From Xylogone sp. PMI_703 (Eukaryota; Ascomycota; Leotiomycetes): a DNA stretch of 64,000 nucleotides. Shown piece by piece: positions 1 through 11,022 of the stretch. The stretch is from the NCBI GenBank assembly GCA_021399445.1, contig JAJTUQ010000006.1, forward strand, positions 3,162,001-3,226,000, in the 5' to 3' direction. The notes under the pieces were generated by a model, which saw nothing but the letters and a program-made list of their open reading frames with translations, was not told where the DNA came from and did not search any database. The translations under genes were made by a program, and so were the position numbers. Positions within the stretch are counted from its first letter, which is position 1, and every line of letters begins with the position of its first letter.

Positions 1-222
1 TCGCTCTATTTTGTCCACAACCCATACGCTCTGCTCGGAATGCTTGGTGGTTGGACTGTATTGTTTGCGACTTGCGTGGGATGGCTAACAAATGCTAAAC
101 GCGATCAGATATTTGCTGCGACAGCTGCGTATGCTGCTGTGTTGGTAGTGTTTGTCAGCGGTAGCTTGGGAGGTGCAGGCCCCAATTCAACAGCTTATGG
201 GAACTGTACTTGTACTCAATAA
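1..222 (+). CDS. C-terminal end of a DUF6594-type membrane protein (5' end outside window)
   Basis: The frame is open from base 1 and ends at a TAA at 220-222, giving the last 73 residues of a protein whose start lies outside the window. The segment holds two hydrophobic helices separated by a short polar loop (around NAKRDQ), followed by a Thr-Ala-Ala-Tyr-Ala-Ala-Val-Leu-Val-Val-Phe-Val stretch. That pattern is typical of the C-terminal membrane region of fungal DUF6594 proteins, a family of unknown function. The tail after the last helix is short and polar, with two Cys. Family assignment is by recollection of this motif only. No domain upstream of the membrane segment can be seen. Confidence 0.6.
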   Translation, partial: SLYFVHNPYALLGMLGGWTVLFATCVGWLTNAKRDQIFAATAAYAAVLVVFVSGSLGGAGPNSTAYGNCTCTQ

Positions 223-464
223 TAAAAAGAGAAATTTAAATTCTATCAGTATATCTTTACCCCTTGGCTACGCATGGAAGAGGCTAGTCGAGCGATGCAC
301 TCTCTTGTAAAATCCATGCACATTTCGCCTAGTCTTATCAATTAACACGAGCTAACTAATATGAAATTCATAAGGTATCTCCATTTTTGAAAATTTTACG
401 AGATTTACTCTTCGTACTATAACATACATAGTGGCTAATTAACGGTAATGTAGTTGATAAAAGT

Positions 465-1520
465 TCATCTTCCATTGTTGGTCACCAAAACGACTTTTCC
501 CGAGACCGAGCCCGATTCTACCAGTTCATGGGCACGATGTGCTTCGAGCAGGGGTATTCGAGCATGTATGACTGGAGAGATTTTACCATCCTGATATAAC
601 TTAATAAGCTCCTTCATCGTTGCATGATACCACGGTATGTCAGATTTAACGGTGCTTGGGAGCGCACAAAGGTGAACACGCCTGCCAAATGGTAGGATCG
701 TTAGAATACCTGTCTCCATGACTCCGAGGATCATGGGTAGGATCCCTCCGTATTTCGATGATGAAAATGCATAAGCAACAACTCTACCGCCTGGCTTAAC
801 AGATTTGTAAGAGCGAAGAAGGTGCGAGCCACCGAATGGATCAACGGCGACGTCGACGCCAGCTCCAGTCTCCTTGCGAACACGCTCTACGAAATCCTCA
901 GTACGATAGTCAATGGGAGTGACATCGTAAGTGCGAAGCAGTTCATGCTTGGAAGGGGATGTAGTTCCAAAAATCTTCATTCCCGCAAGACGACTCAGCT
1001 GGATAAGAGCAGTACCGAGTCCACCAGCAGCAGAATGAATTAGAATTGATTCCCCGGACTTGACTCGAGCGATCCGATGTAAGATGGCATACGCAGTCAA
1101 ATAATTGAGCACTAGAGCAACGGCTATTGCAGGATCAATATCCTCTGGAGTAGGCACAACGTATGATCCATTGATAATGACAGATTCAGCATAACAGCCC
1201 ATATTCGGATTCAAGGCGACGACATTCTGACCCACGCTCAACCCAGTAACATGACTTCCGCACTCTTCCACGACTCCAGCAAGATCATACCCCGGTGTAA
1301 ACGGACGTCTGGGGGCAAGTGGGTAGCCTCCGCGTTGGGCCATGATGTCTGAAAAGCCTACACCAGCCGCTCGTATACGAATGCGTACGTCGGATGGCCC
1401 AAGCTGCGTTGGGGTGTCCTCAACAGCTTCGAGAACATCGGGCGGCCCATACTTATTGACAACAATCTTCATCGAAGGAGCTCCAGGTTCATTTGGAATC
1501 TGCAGGGATGGACTAGACAT
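465..1520 (-). CDS. Quinone oxidoreductase-like medium-chain dehydrogenase/reductase (MDR)
   Basis: Single-exon gene of 351 residues, the normal length for zinc-free MDR enzymes. The N-terminal GroES-like part carries the family features GVGFSDIMAQRGGYP and PGYDLAGVVEECG. The Rossmann part has the NADP(H) motif AAGGLGTALIQL and later VDPFGGSHLLRSYKSVKPGGR. No cluster of structural-zinc cysteines is present, which points to a quinone or enoyl reductase rather than an alcohol dehydrogenase. The likely role is NAD(P)H-dependent reduction of a quinone or enone in the cytosol; the substrate cannot be told. An in-frame Met at residue 17 (MKIVV) begins the conserved part and may be the true start. 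Confidence 0.85.
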   Translation of the reverse strand: MSSPSLQIPNEPGAPSMKIVVNKYGPPDVLEAVEDTPTQLGPSDVRIRIRAAGVGFSDIMAQRGGYPLAPRRPFTPGYDLAGVVEECGSHVTGLSVGQNVVALNPNMGCYAESVIINGSYVVPTPEDIDPAIAVALVLNYLTAYAILHRIARVKSGESILIHSAAGGLGTALIQLSRLAGMKIFGTTSPSKHELLRTYDVTPIDYRTEDFVERVRKETGAGVDVAVDPFGGSHLLRSYKSVKPGGRVVAYAFSSSKYGGILPMILGVMETGILTILPFGRRVHLCALPSTVKSDIPWYHATMKELIKLYQDGKISPVIHARIPLLEAHRAHELVESGSVSGKVVLVTNNGR

Positions 1521-2154
1521 GTCTAGATTTCGTGTTCATAATTTGACCCTGAGGTATTACGTCGCTTGGAGTGCGTTGAGATATTGTCTAGTGAAATTGC
1601 AGCCTAAATATGCTAATTTGGCACTAGAGAAGCCACCAACTCTTTTTGATTTTTATATAGTTCCATCATCTGTATTTTGCATATGTGATTGAGATTCGTC
1701 AAGTCCGTTGAATAGCTAGGGAAACCTAAGCCTAACCATCCGCGGGGTTTGTTGTAGGTATCGAAGAATTTCAAAGTGGATTTATATTAATAGTCCTAAC
1801 AATTCATCCAAGGCATACACTTATTTGACATCAGTAGTATAACAAATGGTTAAAGAGGAAAATGCCAAGCATGCAAATCCGAAGCCTTGCATATGCTCAG
1901 CCACTTTAACTTTTAAGTTCGGGGATGGTTGTATTGCAGCCTAAACAACTTATTTGCATTTTTATATTCCCATTGCCTACAGTTATCTACCCTATGCTGA
2001 CTATCCACGCCGTTCACAAATCCGGGATAATTGTTGTCCCTGACCGTCCCGTCACCTCTTTAGCATGGGATAGCCCGCATAGTAGAGCTTTTCGGAACAC
2101 ACTTACCCATGTCATGCTCACGACACTCTAGTGATAACATAGACGCTACAAATA
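1521..2154. other. Intergenic region, no gene seen
   Basis: About 630 bases between the divergently transcribed MDR gene and HET gene, so it should hold both promoters. It is AT-rich. Short ORFs here do not resemble known proteins, and I see no RNA gene or repeat. Confidence 0.6.
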
Positions 2155-4564
2155 ATGAGCATTCGCGATCTTAAAGAGGGTGAAGCTCTCATTCAAGCCA
2201 TCGAAAGAGATTTTCCTGAGTTTTCGAACTGGAGGAGGGGTATGTGTTTTCTACCAAAATCATAGGGTTAAATTAAAACCTCTATCTAGAATTAGCGGAA
2301 TCCAAGGTCAGCCAATGTGACATCTGTAGAAGTCTCGACCTTGATAGTATTGCGAACTATACAGCAGGAAAGGATGGCATCAGTAGAGGCTTTAAACAGC
2401 ATCAAAGCTGGGAGGAGCTTAAGGCATGCGCATTTTCAACCGGCTGTCATGTATGCAAATTATTTCACTTTGTAAGAGCGGAGCAGAATAAGACGTCAGA
2501 CAAATCTAAAGAGGCAATCTCGGACGGAGAAATTTATTTACATAGGGCTGCGTCCAATCTAGAACTTAAGACTTATGAAGGAAAGATTATTTTAGATTGG
2601 ATATGGTTCAATATAAGTATTGACAAAGGTACGTTTGCATAACCGACTCTAGTTTCAAAAATATTTGTGAATATTGCTGAGCTAATTGTGTTAGACTTTC
2701 CCGAGGGAGAAGCAGTGAATGATCCGTCTAAAGCTCTCACAACGAGACTAGTGAAGGATGATCCCGCGTCTGACGAAGCTTTTTCTCGAGCTCAGAGCTG
2801 GATTGATTTTTGTAGGGTAAATCACTCGAGGTGTAAGCCTAATGAGAGGGTTCCACTGCCAACGAGGGTCATAGATGTGCAGAGTTACAATACTACTGGA
2901 CAAGTGAGGTTATTTGTTTCCAATGGTGACTTCTCAAAATATACGGCTCTAAGCCACTGTTGGGGTGGATCTAGTCATATAAACGGAGAAGTGTAAGTCG
3001 TAATGCATTTTTTACTGTCAAGTTTTCTGCAGATGAACTCACATTGATGGTAGCATCCGTACATGCACATCTGAAAATTATGATGAACTTCAGAATGGCT
3101 TCGATGCTTCGCGCTTACCACTGACATTTCAAGATGCTATTACCGTCACCCATAAATTGGGGATTCGGTAAGCCCCAGTGCTCTAGATTTTATGAAACTC
3201 TTCTTCTAACTTCTTAAAGATATTTGTGGGTGGATTCTCTTTGCATCATACAAGACTCTCAGGAGGACTGGTTAATGGAGTCAGCGCGGATGGGTGAAGT
3301 TTATGGAAATTCATTCATTACGATATTAGCTTCCACAGCCCAAAACAGCGACCAAGCCTTCCTTGCTTGTCGTGATCCAAACCGATATATCAAGGCTAGA
3401 CTCGCACCCCTTCCGAAACATCCCGGGGAGTGGGCTTGGATTCGTTGGCCAGCATCTGACGGGGTATGGGACCAAGCTGATCGAAAAATTAATCACCGTG
3501 GTTGGGCCTTTCAGGAATATTCCCTTTCGCCACGGATATTGGAGTATGCTCCGACAAGTTTGGAGTGGCACTGTAACGAGGGTACATTCAATGAGACGGA
3601 AAATCATAGACGTCTTCGCGGAGTACATAACAATTACAAGGAGCTCATGTGGATATTAGGTTTACCTGATGCCTCTACACCTACAACCACAGGTAGCATA
3701 CCAGTGTATCCAATATTTGTAGGTTCTGATACTACTATTAATATCTACCAACGATGGTATAATTTAGTGGAGGGGTATTCAGGTCGTAATTTGACATTTG
3801 AAACTGATAGGCTGCCTGCGATCTCTGGTCTTGCTAGCAAGGTTCGGGAGATTTCTGGAGACATGTATATGGCTGGACTATGGAAGGGGGATTTCGGTGC
3901 CGGGTTATGCTGGCAGCGTCGTGGGTTTGGACTTCTGCATCGTCCCTCACAATACATAGCTCCATCATGGAGCTGGGCCTCTTTACATGGATGTATTACC
4001 CACGACTCACCTTCTAAACATGAACTTTACGCTGAGATTCTTGATTTTAACATTAAGGTGAATGAACTGAATCCATTGGGAGAAGTATATCATGGGTCCA
4101 TCACTATCAAAGCTCCCTTGAAGGAATTAAAGATTAGCCAAGGAACGGTGTGGGCCGATTATGTTGAGCTGGATCCCGAATTCCATACTTGGACGAGGCG
4201 ACTTGAATATCACGGCAAACATGAACTTAATGTGTACAATTACGATTATGCATTGAAAGACCAGGAAGAAGTATGTGATCCCCGCGGAACAGGAATGTGC
4301 TCTATCCGGTTCGATCTTGGCCCTCCATCTGGAGCAAAACATGTGATTTTGCTCTGCCTCACTAGAGACGGAATCCAGCCAATTCCGGAAAAAGGTGACA
4401 CGAGTCATAATTTTGGAATAGTATTAGAAAAAGTTGAAAGTGGTGATCAGTATAGAAGAATCGGTGCATTTTCTGTCATCGATCCCGAAGCAGGCTTTTA
4501 CGTTGATGGTGGTGAATATGCTGCTCTACAAGGATGGAATAATGAAGTTGTGACCATTATCTAA
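2155..4564 (+). CDS. Heterokaryon-incompatibility (HET) domain protein
   Basis: Five exons fit by phase: 2155-2239, 2290-2628, 2695-2992, 3054-3167 and 3220-4564; the introns are 50-66 nt. The HET domain (PF06985) is intact. Its motifs are YTALSHCWGG at the end of exon 3, LPLTFQDAITVTHKLGIRYL joining exons 4 and 5, WVDSLCIIQDS, then a GEVYGNSFITILAS segment, RGWAFQEYSLSPRILEY and EWHCNEG. The N-terminus before the domain has a CDIC pair and a CHVC pair. The C-terminal half, including APSWSWAS, is typical of long fungal HET proteins. HET domains trigger cell death on non-self recognition; whether this protein does so is inference. The acceptor of exon 2 could instead be at 2296, which is also in frame. 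Confidence 0.88.
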
Positions 4565-4707
4565 TCTTTCATAAATGTTTAGAGTAGAATTCAATGAGAA
4601 TCTAAACATAATTGTGATGTAGAGTATTTCACTAAATAATCATAACAAAATTGATAAATCGCCACACCCACTTCCACTAGCTTTGAGTAGACTGGCGAAT
4701 AGCAAAG

Positions 4708-5578
4708 CTAACGAATAATCATCCCCGAGTCCACCCTAATTCTTTCTCCCGTCATGCCAGAATTTTTAGCCGCAAAGATAAACGCCATGGCGACTTCTTC
4801 TGCAGTTGTGATTCTTTTCAACTTCGCCATATCTATACACTCTTGTCTTCGCTCCTCAGTAAACACTGCTGTCCTCTCGGTATCAACTAAACCTGGAGCA
4901 ATGGCGTTTACCCTGATATTCGGGCCCTGTGTTTCGGCAAGGCACTGTGCCAGGTGTAATCCCGCGGCTCGGCATACGGAGTACGCCATACTGCTACCAG
5001 CCGTGAAGAGCCCTGCAATAGATGACTGGATCAAGAAGACCCCGCCGTCAGTGTTTGCTTTGAAGTGTGGAAGAGTGGCTCGGAATAGGAACACGTTGGA
5101 TTTGACTAGCATGTTCCAAGTATAATCCCAGTCCGCTTCGGAGAGAGCATTCACATCACCGAAGGGGGCAATTTTGGTGTTTCCCTATGCCATGCACTGT
5201 TAGTTAATATCTCTGAATCATATACTAACGTACCGCATTATGCACAACAATGTCGAGACCCCCAAGGCTTTTGACTGTATCTTCGACGATCTGCTCACAT
5301 ACAGGGACGAGTGACAAGTCCTTAGACAGAATACGTTAGTGACGATGATTTCTGGTTATGCCTATACAACTGAATACAATACTAACCCCTTGGAGCACCA
5401 CTACTTGCCTACCAGTTGATGCCCTTATGCTTCCCGCTACAGCTTCTGCTTTATCTTTAGATCCCAAATATGTGATGGCAAGGTCGCACCCTTCGTCAGC
5501 AAATGCTCTTGCAATTGCTGCACCGAGGCCACGGCTTGCACCTGTGACAAGTACTTTTCGATCTTTCAAGTTATACAT
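4708..5578 (-). CDS. Short-chain dehydrogenase/reductase with Arg in place of the catalytic Lys
   Basis: Three exons, all phase 0: 5578-5387, 5320-5234 and 5184-4708, giving 251 residues, the usual SDR length. The cofactor motif TGASRGLG is at residues 12-19 and the NAG motif (HNAG) spans exons 2 and 3. A Ser-rich catalytic strand (IQSSIAG), the PG motif (IAPGLVDTER) and the C-terminal end are all recognisable. The active-site motif reads Y-S-V-C-R instead of Y-x-x-x-K, so the Lys that lowers the Tyr pKa and binds the nicotinamide ribose is Arg. The enzyme may have low or altered activity. The gene is divergent from the truncated ORF at 5956. Confidence 0.83.
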
Positions 5579-5955
5579 ATTGCTATGAATTGGATTTTCT
5601 GAGATGATAAACAGATGGCAAGTAGATGACTGAAGTTGAATGACAACTTGGGTCTATTACATATTTATACACGATTTGAGCCTGTCAAATGACAGCCCTT
5701 TTCTCAAAAGGTAATAATACTTGATACCAGCTTATCCAATGATTAGGTCTATAGTGAAACTCCTGCGAAGGATGCTGATATTGTACTAGGTGGTTTGTAC
5801 TAGGTGGACCAATCAACGTCGCTTCTATTACTACTAAAAGAAGTTAGTACCACGGGCTTTGTGCTATGTTAACTCCGACAAACACCGACATCTCTCCGTA
5901 ACGGTCTTATCAACTCCCTGAGGATAGAAAGTTATCTGCTCAGCTCTGTGAGACC
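5579..5955. promoter_or_regulatory. Shared upstream region of divergent genes, with a TATA-like box on the minus strand
   Basis: A 377-bp gap between two divergent ORFs. On the minus strand a TATAAAT-like box lies at about 5663-5669, roughly 85-90 bases before the SDR start codon. A partial direct repeat reading ACTAGGTGG occurs twice near 5788-5806. No other element is obvious. Confidence 0.4.
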
Positions 5956-6834
5956 ATGTCGTCTGGCTCAAATTTTGTATGGGTCAACAAAACACAAGAT
6001 TCGTCTTCTCTCTCACATTCCCAATCCGAGAAACCCATTTTACGCCAGATTCGCTCTCATATAAGAACTGCCGCACATAAGTCAAGTCGTGTCAGAAGAC
6101 CTATTGAGCGAAAGCAGCTCAACTTTACCTGGATCCAGAAGAAGTATGATAAAACTTCTGATAGGATTAAACAGCAGGAGCAATTTTCATGTATAGATGA
6201 AGAAAGTACGGTTAAAAATCCATCTCTAAATCATCCTCTCAGCGGAGTCGCGGATCCGTTCTCTGCATACTCGATTAAGCTTGACGCCATAGTCTTGGAT
6301 AGATTATGGTATCTCCAAAATATATGGTCTCAGAGCGCATTCAAGATTCCCGGCTGCGTGGGATATGGCCAACCACCTCTTGATCAACACGAAGCCATCA
6401 CTTTAATACGACGATGCTTGACAAGTACAGTCCATTCTTATTGCTTATTGGCTGCCACCAGTGCAAGGATGCAGTATCTTCACTATCAAGATGAACCAAA
6501 TGATGGGTATTCATTGGCGCATGGTTATGCCAGAAGAGGATTGCATCAACTTCGTCAGCAGATAGAAAATTATAATCGGAATATGATCTCAGGTCCTCTC
6601 TCAGAAGAGGTAACAACTGATGTCATATTTCTTGCAGCCTATGAGATCTTTTGTTGTAATGATGCAGTAGCTAAAATGCATTTGGCTGCCGTGAGAAGAC
6701 TTTACAGACAAAACTTGTCGAATGAATTCATAGCAAGGTTACGGGGGAACCTGGAACTACTCGCCGACGAAACGTATAAAAGAATCTTGTGGACCAGCAG
6801 CGGTCAAATCCAATGCGGGCATATAGGAGCTTGA
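5956..6834 (+). pseudogene. Truncated fungal transcription-factor-like protein (Fungal_trans_2 type, no zinc cluster)
   Basis: The ORF encodes 292 residues. The N-terminus (SGSNFVWVNKTQD, then an Arg/Ser-rich HIRTAAHKSSRVRR) and the following helical part (LDAIVLDRLWYLQNIW, HSYCLLAATSARMQYL, RRGLHQLRQQIENY) resemble zinc-cluster-less fungal regulator-like proteins that usually run to about 450-600 residues. Here the frame stops about half-way, and nothing in the next few hundred bases resembles the missing C-terminal half. I infer a truncated, probably non-functional copy. A short functional protein cannot be excluded. Confidence 0.5.
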
Positions 6835-9199
6835 TATGGGGGGCCTATAAGTTCATTTCAAGAGTGGTACTGGCCGGGAAGAGTTTACTTCATGCCATAA
6901 TCAACGTAGCTATTCATGAAGTGTGATGAAGATTCAAATAACCAACTGCTCGCAACCAGAATTGTACGAGGACATTAGTTCTTGCAGTGTGCTCTGCAGT
7001 ATTGCCTGGAGCATGGATAATTGCTAGGCCAGGCCTAGACAATGCAAGATTGAACCGGGGAGATCAAGTGATTTTTCGTGGGTATAAGGCGTGCGTAGCC
7101 TACTAATGCACGGATAAGGCGACTCTTTTATTTCTAATTGCTTTTAGCGGATCAGATCCAGTTCTTTCAGAAATTATAAATAATTACACTAGTGCTTTAA
7201 AATCTTGCCACAAAGCCTAATTGAGGTTCAGTATCTGTTCGGCGTGTGTTAAAAGTCAATCAACATGATGGGTTAGAAGCTGTCAGTCTGCTCCCATAAC
7301 GCATAGCGCGACCTATCGTATAGTTACAGCATGCCAATTGCGTTATTTGAGAGTTAGTTCTATTCCTACGTACGGGGGTAAGAGATATGTTCTTGCCCAT
7401 ACACCAATATTTTGCATATTTTCCACTTTTTAAGCACACAGCCAGAGTTTACAGTTTCCTATGTTGATAACAACAAATATTAGAGCTTTCAAGCTTTGAA
7501 TGATATAAAGTTTTTGTCATGACTCTAAATGTAACAAAAGTTACAACTAAGTTATATACACTTGAACCTTATCACAATTTGAAATTTATTTTCATTTATA
7601 CCGCTTTAAAGCTTAAGGTCTCTAGAATTCAATGCAATTATATTTTCCAAAAGAAATCGTTGATATAGTGCCCAAAAACTTGAAGATGTGCAAGATATCA
7701 GCGCAAGGGCTAGAACATATATAGCCAAGCTTACGGCTTGGCTACGGCTCTCGCCTAATTAACCTTAGTGCACTTCCACATGACGGAAGGAACCAACAGA
7801 AACTTTATTAACCAGCAACTGCGGGGACGATTTCCCAAATAGCAGGCGATGGGATGATTGTAAACTTGGAAGACTGAAAATTTGTCCTTCGGAAGCGTTC
7901 CCTGAGGTGTATGTGATAGAGGCGGCGTACAAAGTCGAATGTACTTTCTGATTCACGTTTTAAGTTGACTACGAAGAGAAGCATAGCAGGAGAAATTTCA
8001 GCATTCTCAAACCATGTATTCTACCGGACATAGCTAACCGATTGATTTATCGGTATATTCTTTACACGGTATGCTTTTATTTCGTGGATATCGTGACTTG
8101 TAGTAATCCCTCGCCTTCCTGCAGAGAGTCCAAGGCCTAAAACTCTGCTTAGTCAGGATTTGCGCTGGACTGTTGGTTGACATTACGGTCGGTGTCCTGA
8201 CAGTAATGCCGCACTGAGTCATTTTGTTGACATACGCAATGCCATCTACCTCTTAATTAAACCTTATAAGTTGGTAGTTGTAACAGCCCGCGGATCCAGG
8301 CTCTGATTCGCGTAAACGAGAAAGGTATCCTGTTCACGTAATAAATACAGCTATTTCATATTGATATTTACATCCCTATAAACAAATCTACTGTGATATG
8401 ATATCTCCATATCCGTAATCCATTGGATTTCTATTTATTTTATGGGGTTTGTTTTCCCACCAGTCTAATAACATTTGTGGGATTGTGCTATTGGCACGTG
8501 ATAAGTGGACGTCTCGTGACCAGAACTGGTATTGCGTACGCATGGGCTTAAATTCTGGGCCCAATCTTGCAGCCAGCCTGTGATGCGAACCAGTTCAGGT
8601 GACACTAAGGTGGACCGAAACCGTAAAAGTCGTGCGTCTACCATAAGTATCATCCGAGAGATCACACGGGATTCACTGGGTTGAAGAGTATGCATGCTAG
8701 GAATCGCATTGCCTGGAAATCAGTGAAGGTAAGAAGCTGGAAAATCCACGTAACCAATGAGACCCGTTTACAGAGAGACTGCTCAACATAGGCGGGCCGG
8801 GTGACTCGTAGGAGCAGTAATGAAACGTAGCTCTGCTATATCATTCGTCCATCCCACCGAGCCTACCTATCAATGTTATATGGGCAGCGTTATGAGGCTC
8901 CTCGCTCAAGCCTCACTACCTCCTTATTATGCCCAAGAACCTGCCGAATACAATGGCAGACGGAGGCTCAATCTCCATGACAATGTTCCACGTAGATAGA
9001 TGCATCTTCTGTACCACCCACCACAATCTGCCCTCTGTGCTGGTATTGGAAGCCTGACAAGGCTTCTCCGCTTGTTCACCGAACTCCGTAACACAAGCAA
9101 CGCCACAGCGGCAATACGAACGCTGGATGATTTACCCCTACTCTCTACGTCTCATTTCCAGCTATTGAGAGGTGCTCGAGGCTAGGGCGCAATGTAGGT

Positions 9200-9406
9200 T
9201 TGCCTCTCAAATCCTGGATAGCCAAACTTATGCGATATTGCTGGCAAGTTGGCAACCCTCTCGAGCCTGTCCTCTCCCCCTGCTGCAACTGCGGAGAAGA
9301 ATGGCTGTTAATGCACTCCTTCCTGCAGTGTTATATTGTTTTCAGCTCGCCACTTGACGCCCAAGTGTTGCAGATACCTTTTAATTGGTCGTTGGTTGAA
9401 AGATAG
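9200..9406 (+). mobile_element. Possible relic of a LINE (non-LTR retrotransposon) C-terminal zinc knuckle
   Basis: The open frame contains the pattern C-x2-C-x7-H-x4-C (SPCCNCGEEWLLMHSFLQC, about 9272-9331). That spacing and the CxCGEE...H...C context are like the zinc knuckle after the reverse transcriptase of fungal Tad-type LINEs. No reverse transcriptase is recognisable around it, so if it is a LINE it is only a remnant. The call rests on one motif. Confidence 0.28.
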
Positions 9407-10634
9407 AGATGGTTTTGTCCAGTTGTTGGTAGCATCACTTTTATGCTCCGAAGACTGTCCGGTCAATGTTATTGCAATCAATGGAACTACGCCAGAACAA
9501 CCATACTGTTTTTTATTTGGGAAAATTTCTGTTATTCAGCAACACATACACAATATTTGCTCTACACGCCATATGACCCCAACGCACAATCAGCACCCTT
9601 TAAGCACACACAATTACAATTATTGATCCAAGCCGCGCATTTTTAAGCTTTGAGTACAGATGTACTCGATTTTTCCTCAAATGATAGACTCTGCGTCGTT
9701 GTTCTTCGATAAAGGCAGTTTTGTACTTCAGGTTCGTTCTAGTAATAGCATAGGTCAGTCGAAAGTAGGCTGGAGAGCGGAAGCGCATGGCCTACCAGAT
9801 CAAGGGTTCCTGCGCCGTCCAGAACCTGGATACAATAGACATTATGGCGCATCTAGCAGATCAGTTAGCTCATCTCACGCGCTGGAGATTTAGTGGCTAT
9901 TACCTAGACTTCATGGTTTCCGTCGCCGTATTTATTTTTAAGAACCGATGATAGCGCTACGGGGTTTTTCACCAGCTTGTAATGGATCTGTAAGCTATCC
10001 CCTTTGATCGAAGCAGCAGCCTCTTTAGTGTCCATCAATCAACTTCTAAAATTGAAGCTATTTGTAAACTATGGCAAGGAAATAATGAACTTCTGTTGTT
10101 AGCGCTGTGTCTGACACTATGAGGATCGAGTGCAGACGCTCCCATTTATCTACAGCCCCTAATTAGGAGATATTTGACGCCCCCATTGCGCGAGAGGATT
10201 ATGTTGCAAACATACGACCAAAAATGGCCGCCTGAGTCTGCCACACGCTGTCACTCCAGAATACATCGGTGGCACAACGAGCCAAGGCTGGGTACAAAAT
10301 GGCCTCCCTTGCGGCCAGCACCCAGGTAGAACATATGAAAATATGAACAGGTGGCCCTGACATTTCGGTGACCATATTCGTTAGCTACTGCAGCCTCCTT
10401 CAGCTACGAAACCAGACCCTCTCATCGTAATTAAGGGGCTGTGATGGAGTCGTCGCTCACTCCGGTTGGACCATTGTTTTCTTATTCCTGACTACCTACA
10501 TTAGGCTCGTAAGACCAGAACCAGGTTGATCTATATGTCCGCCAAGAATATTTCTAGTGGCTATATTACCTCCATACTCCGTGTCACTTGCATTTCGTGC
10601 ACCCAATCTTGGGCGAGGATAATCTGTGATCATC

Positions 10635-10677
10635 TAGCCAAGATTTCATACTCTCAGAGTATGCCGTGAGTTGGCTA
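10635..10677. repeat. Nested inverted repeat (potential hairpin)
   Basis: An outer pair, TAGCCAA at 10635-10641 and TTGGCTA at 10671-10677, encloses a perfect inner pair, CATACTC/GAGTATG, at 10647-10663. The DNA could fold into a stem with a three-base loop. No gene is adjacent; it may be the end of a decayed element. Confidence 0.45.
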
Positions 10678-11022
10678 GGCATACCAGGCTGCTTAGGTAA
10701 ACCATAGTGAGTATGCTGGCACTATTTCCTAGGACTTAGATCAAGGGTCTCGAAACAGCAAGGGGTTCTCAAGCCGGGCTCTAAGTACGGCTCTCTGAGC
10801 CCAAGTCTGTATCGTTTGGCTACCATCGCAGTAGATTCGTCCTTATAATGCCCATTAGAAATCTTGTCTCGTTTCTCTACTCCCTCTCTGTGCCTTCTGC
10901 ATTCCTGCCTATACCTACCTGATTATTTGATTGGGTAGACCCTGAGGCAAAACGAATATAGGACTGGCAATTTGCTGGCTGCAGATGCGCCTTGTAGGTT
11001 GTGACAGTATTGTCACGTTACA

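Larger units (their letters stand above)
6835..11022. other. Long gene-poor stretch
   Basis: About 4.2 kb without a convincing gene on either strand. Composition switches between AT-rich blocks (about 7400-7700) and more balanced DNA (8900-11000). ORFs are short and do not join through plausible introns. The stretch holds a possible LINE relic near 9200-9406 and a nested inverted repeat at 10635-10677. It is probably decayed mobile-element DNA. Confidence 0.5.

Noticed and set aside
822..1043. Plus-strand ORF inside the MDR gene
   Set aside because: It is antisense to a clearly conserved MDR reading frame and has no domain of its own.
7765..8695. Minus-strand ORFs of 60-76 codons
   Set aside because: No domain, no joinable exons, and they lie in a decayed gene-poor stretch.
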